This document shows positions 14,973-16,075 of a stretch of DNA of 16,075 bases, in pieces (the first letter of the stretch is position 1; every line of letters begins with the position of its first letter). This DNA is from CANDYO01 sp049653745 (GTDB lineage: Bacteria; Pseudomonadota; Alphaproteobacteria; Rickettsiales; CANDYO01): assembly GCA_049653745.1 (NCBI GenBank), contig JBASGW010000012.1, forward strand, positions 1 through 16,075, written 5' to 3'. The position numbers and the translations under genes were made by a program. Below the pieces are notes generated by a model that was not told where the DNA came from, ran no database searches, and saw only the letters and a program-made list of their open reading frames with translations.

Positions 14973-15104
14973 AAATAATAATTCACAGCTTTAGGTTTTT
15001 AATGTCTATTTGATGCTTCAGCTCTGCCATAAAAAGAGTAGGGGTAGCTGCTAATCTAATTCAAGATAACTATTTGGACTAAAGAGGGGGAGAGTTTTAG
15101 AATT
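14973..15104. other. Gene-free stretch after the J-like gene
   Basis: No convincing gene or RNA is seen. A 25-codon minus-strand frame beginning just after a stop (about 14976-15053) is too short to support. The G-rich run GAGGGGGAGAG (15084-15094) is bracketed by CTAAA and TTTAG. It may belong to the end of the neighbouring insertion-sequence remnant. Confidence 0.3.
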
Positions 15105-15128
15105 AGCCTAACTGCTTAGCTCTTTTTT
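15105..15128 (+). terminator. Hairpin with T-run: terminator or IS200-type end
   Basis: AGCCTAA (15105-15111) pairs with TTAGCT (15116-15121), with one bulged C and loop CTGC. It is followed by CTTTTTT (15122-15128). Read on the plus strand it resembles a short factor-independent terminator after the J-like gene. Read on the minus strand it lies about 30 bp past the tnpA remnant stop, where an IS200/IS605 right-end hairpin is expected. Confidence 0.45.
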
Positions 15129-15148
15129 AACTTATACACTTTCTTCAG

Positions 15149-15502
15149 TTAGTTTTGCATATATGCACTAATTACCTCTTTGTTATCATGCTTATTGCTT
15201 CCGCAAAATAACTTGCTGTCCATAATTTTCTTCTCTAAAAATATTGTTTTTTTATATCTGAGTGGGACGTGAAAAACTCTTAATTTTTAGCATAATATCA
15301 CAAGGAGCAGTTCTTGGTGACGACTTTGCCACCATATGAATATGATCAACAGGAGATTCTAGCTCTATTATCTCTATGTTATATTCTTATCTTTTGTATT
15401 ATATCTTTTAGAATTTTCTATATGGTTCTTCAAATACTTTATGCCTATATTTCGATATCTATAATGGTGCATTATTCGAAACACATGATGGCTATTTATT
15501 TG
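15149..15502 (-). pseudogene. tnpA: IS200/IS605-family transposase TnpA, multiply frameshifted
   Basis: Four minus-strand pieces in shifting frames together resemble one Y1 transposase. Piece 1 (15377-15493) has SHHVFRIMHH followed by YRYRNIGIKYLKNHI, like the family N-terminus (S-H-x-V-Y...H...KYR), but appears to lack the strand between H and YR; it ends at a TAG (15374-15376). Piece 2 (15252-15386) has NIEIIELESPVDHIHMV, with the HUH histidines at 15336-15344, then SSPRTAPCDIMLKIKSFS and a stop. Piece 3 (about 15221-15250) reads IFREENYGQQ. Piece 4 (15149-15238) reads LFCGSNKHDNKEVISAYMQN, where the tyrosine at 15161-15163 fits the catalytic position. No start codon remains. Live enzymes run about 130-155 residues. 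At least two frameshifts and a deletion make this a clear pseudogene. Confidence 0.8.
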
Positions 15503-15519
15503 TAGCTCTATAATTTATA

Positions 15520-15548
15520 GCTTTATTGGTTGTCTCAACCAATAAAGC
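15520..15548. repeat. 13-bp perfect hairpin, probable IS200-type left end
   Basis: GCTTTATTGGTTG (15520-15532) and CAACCAATAAAGC (15536-15548) pair perfectly around TCT. There is no T-run on either side, which argues against an ordinary terminator. It lies about 25 bp upstream of the tnpA remnant on the minus strand, where the family carries the hairpin recognised by TnpA. A second small palindrome, CTATAATTTATAG (15508-15520), abuts it. Confidence 0.6.
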
Positions 15549-15556
15549 AGCTATCT

Positions 15557-15670
15557 ATGAGGAGAGGAAGCTCTCATGATTTTCGTTACGTGGTTAAAAT
15601 TCTTGTTATCATTTGCGGGGCGGTGCCAGCATTAACTAATATTTCTTTGTCAGCCCTAACAAAATTGTAG
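15557..15670 (+). pseudogene. Probable IS630-like transposase N-terminal stub
   Basis: A 37-codon plus-strand frame starts ATG at 15557 and ends TAG at 15668-15670. It contains SHDFRYVVKIL and PALTNISLSALTKL. This resembles the helix-turn-helix start of IS630-type transposases (S-x-D-F/L-R-x-K-V-V ... NIS-x-S-T/A-L-x-R/K-W). After the TAG the same frame remains open to 15784 (IRDQGFKEQLINPHK...). That would fit a nonsense-mutated gene, or may be chance. The DDE catalytic part is absent. The match is by eye and short, so an unrelated small gene or noise remains possible. Confidence 0.4.
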
Positions 15671-15764
15671 ATTAGAGATCAGGGATTTAAGGAACAATTG
15701 ATTAATCCTCACAAGGTCTACAATAAATCAGCAAAACTTATTTTATCGTATAGCATATTGATGT

Positions 15765-16075
15765 TTACAACTCATCATACATAAGTATAGACTCAGCTCC
15801 ACAAATATCATTCAAGTTCTGCGATTCTGTATATTTTTCTAAACATTCTTCTGTTTTTTCAATATCAGAATGTAAATTAGCAAAATCTGCTTGATGCTTA
15901 ACATTTTTAAGCGCAATAATTGCTGCTTTTGGTTCAGTTTTATGGGTAAGAATATATTTCACTGGATCAGCTTTAAATTTAGTAATTTCATTATGCCTAT
16001 ATACCATTAAATTATTATTAACACTAGCTCCCGCTGCTAATAATTCTTTTATAACTTCCGTCTTATTTTCTTGCA
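15765..16075 (-). CDS. C-terminal end of an ankyrin-repeat-like protein (partial)
   Basis: The minus-strand frame is open from the right window edge to a TAA at 15765-15767, giving 102 complete codons. The internal ATG at 16005-16007 is unlikely to be the start: the frame continues upstream as ENKTEVIKELLAAGASVNNN, which is the second-helix and loop pattern of an ankyrin repeat (VIKELLAAGASVN). The following region (PVKYILTHKTEPKAAIIALK and onward) looks like a helical cap, with an acidic C-terminus ending ILMYDEL. The start, number of repeats and any targeting signal lie outside the window. Partner and role are unknown. Its 3' end directly abuts the transposase-remnant patch. Confidence 0.7.
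   Translation of the reverse strand, partial: QENKTEVIKELLAAGASVNNNLMVYRHNEITKFKADPVKYILTHKTEPKAAIIALKNVKHQADFANLHSDIEKTEECLEKYTESQNLNDICGAESILMYDEL

Larger units (their letters stand above)
15105..15548 (-). mobile_element. Decayed IS200/IS605-type insertion sequence
   Basis: The boundaries are provisional. The element is defined by a broken Y1-transposase (HUH) reading on the minus strand (15149-15502), a strong hairpin just upstream of it (15520-15548) and a weaker hairpin just downstream (15105-15121). This is the left-end hairpin, tnpA, right-end hairpin order of the family. There is no tnpB. The two hairpins are not alike in sequence, and cleavage sites were not identified. The element cannot move by itself. 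Confidence 0.6.

Noticed and set aside
14976..15053. Short minus-strand frame containing MAELKHQIDIKNLKL
   Set aside because: Only about 25 codons with a stop directly upstream, no ribosome site and no family resemblance.
15091..15112. GTTTTAGAATTAGCC resembles the start of a Cas9-type CRISPR repeat or tracrRNA
   Set aside because: It occurs once, with no repeat-spacer pattern and no cas genes; it lies beside the transposon hairpin.
15314..15505. A 63-codon plus-strand frame with TTG start, AAGGAG upstream and hydrophobic middle, like a small membrane protein
   Set aside because: It lies antisense to the tnpA remnant; the minus strand explains the sequence much better, and the hydrophobicity is what AT-rich antisense DNA usually gives.
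15765..16007. An 80-residue complete gene starting at the ATG 16007
   Set aside because: The frame stays open upstream to the window edge and encodes an ankyrin-like unit, so the ATG is internal.

Overview
The window looks like a piece of chromosome from an AT-rich, host-associated alphaproteobacterium, most likely a Rickettsiales or Holosporales-type intracellular bacterium. This is an inference. It rests on the strong AT bias, the three-subunit transhydrogenase, ankyrin-repeat genes at both edges, a J-like protein without HPD motifs, orphan genes with strong Shine-Dalgarno sites, and a decayed insertion-sequence patch. A legionella-like gammaproteobacterium cannot be excluded from this window alone.

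Layout: (1) 1-634, minus strand, is the start of an ankyrin-repeat gene whose C-terminus runs off the left edge; it has its own near-consensus promoter at 669-697. (2) 868-4788, minus strand, is a compact operon pntAA-pntAB-pntB-glpX, coding for proton-translocating NAD(P) transhydrogenase followed by class II fructose-1,6-bisphosphatase. (3) 4943-5758, plus strand, is an orphan gene with a 10-bp perfect inverted repeat against its ribosome-binding site. (4) 5824-7146 is murD. (5) 7220-10363 is a plus-strand run of acetoacetate decarboxylase, patatin-like hydrolase, 3-hydroxybutyrate dehydrogenase and a small orphan. (6) 10378-12794, minus strand, is glmU-rimM-RDD membrane protein. (7) 12853-14972, plus strand, is rmuC and a protein with two degenerate J domains. 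(8) 14973-15764 holds no intact gene. It contains the remains of an IS200/IS605-type transposase (HUH motif still readable, three frames, flanking hairpins) and probably the N-terminal stub of an IS630-like transposase. (9) 15765-16075, minus strand, is the C-terminal end of a second ankyrin-type protein entering from the right edge.

How the genes fit together: the housekeeping content covers NADPH supply and gluconeogenesis (pnt, glpX), peptidoglycan precursors (glmU makes UDP-GlcNAc, murD adds D-glutamate), ribosome maturation (rimM) and DNA maintenance (rmuC). The adc-patatin-bdh block suggests ester or lipid hydrolysis coupled to 3-hydroxybutyrate/acetoacetate/acetone metabolism. The ankyrin proteins, the J-like protein and the two orphans are the best candidates for host-interaction factors, but nothing in the sequence proves secretion. 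No CRISPR array, tRNA or rRNA was recognised.
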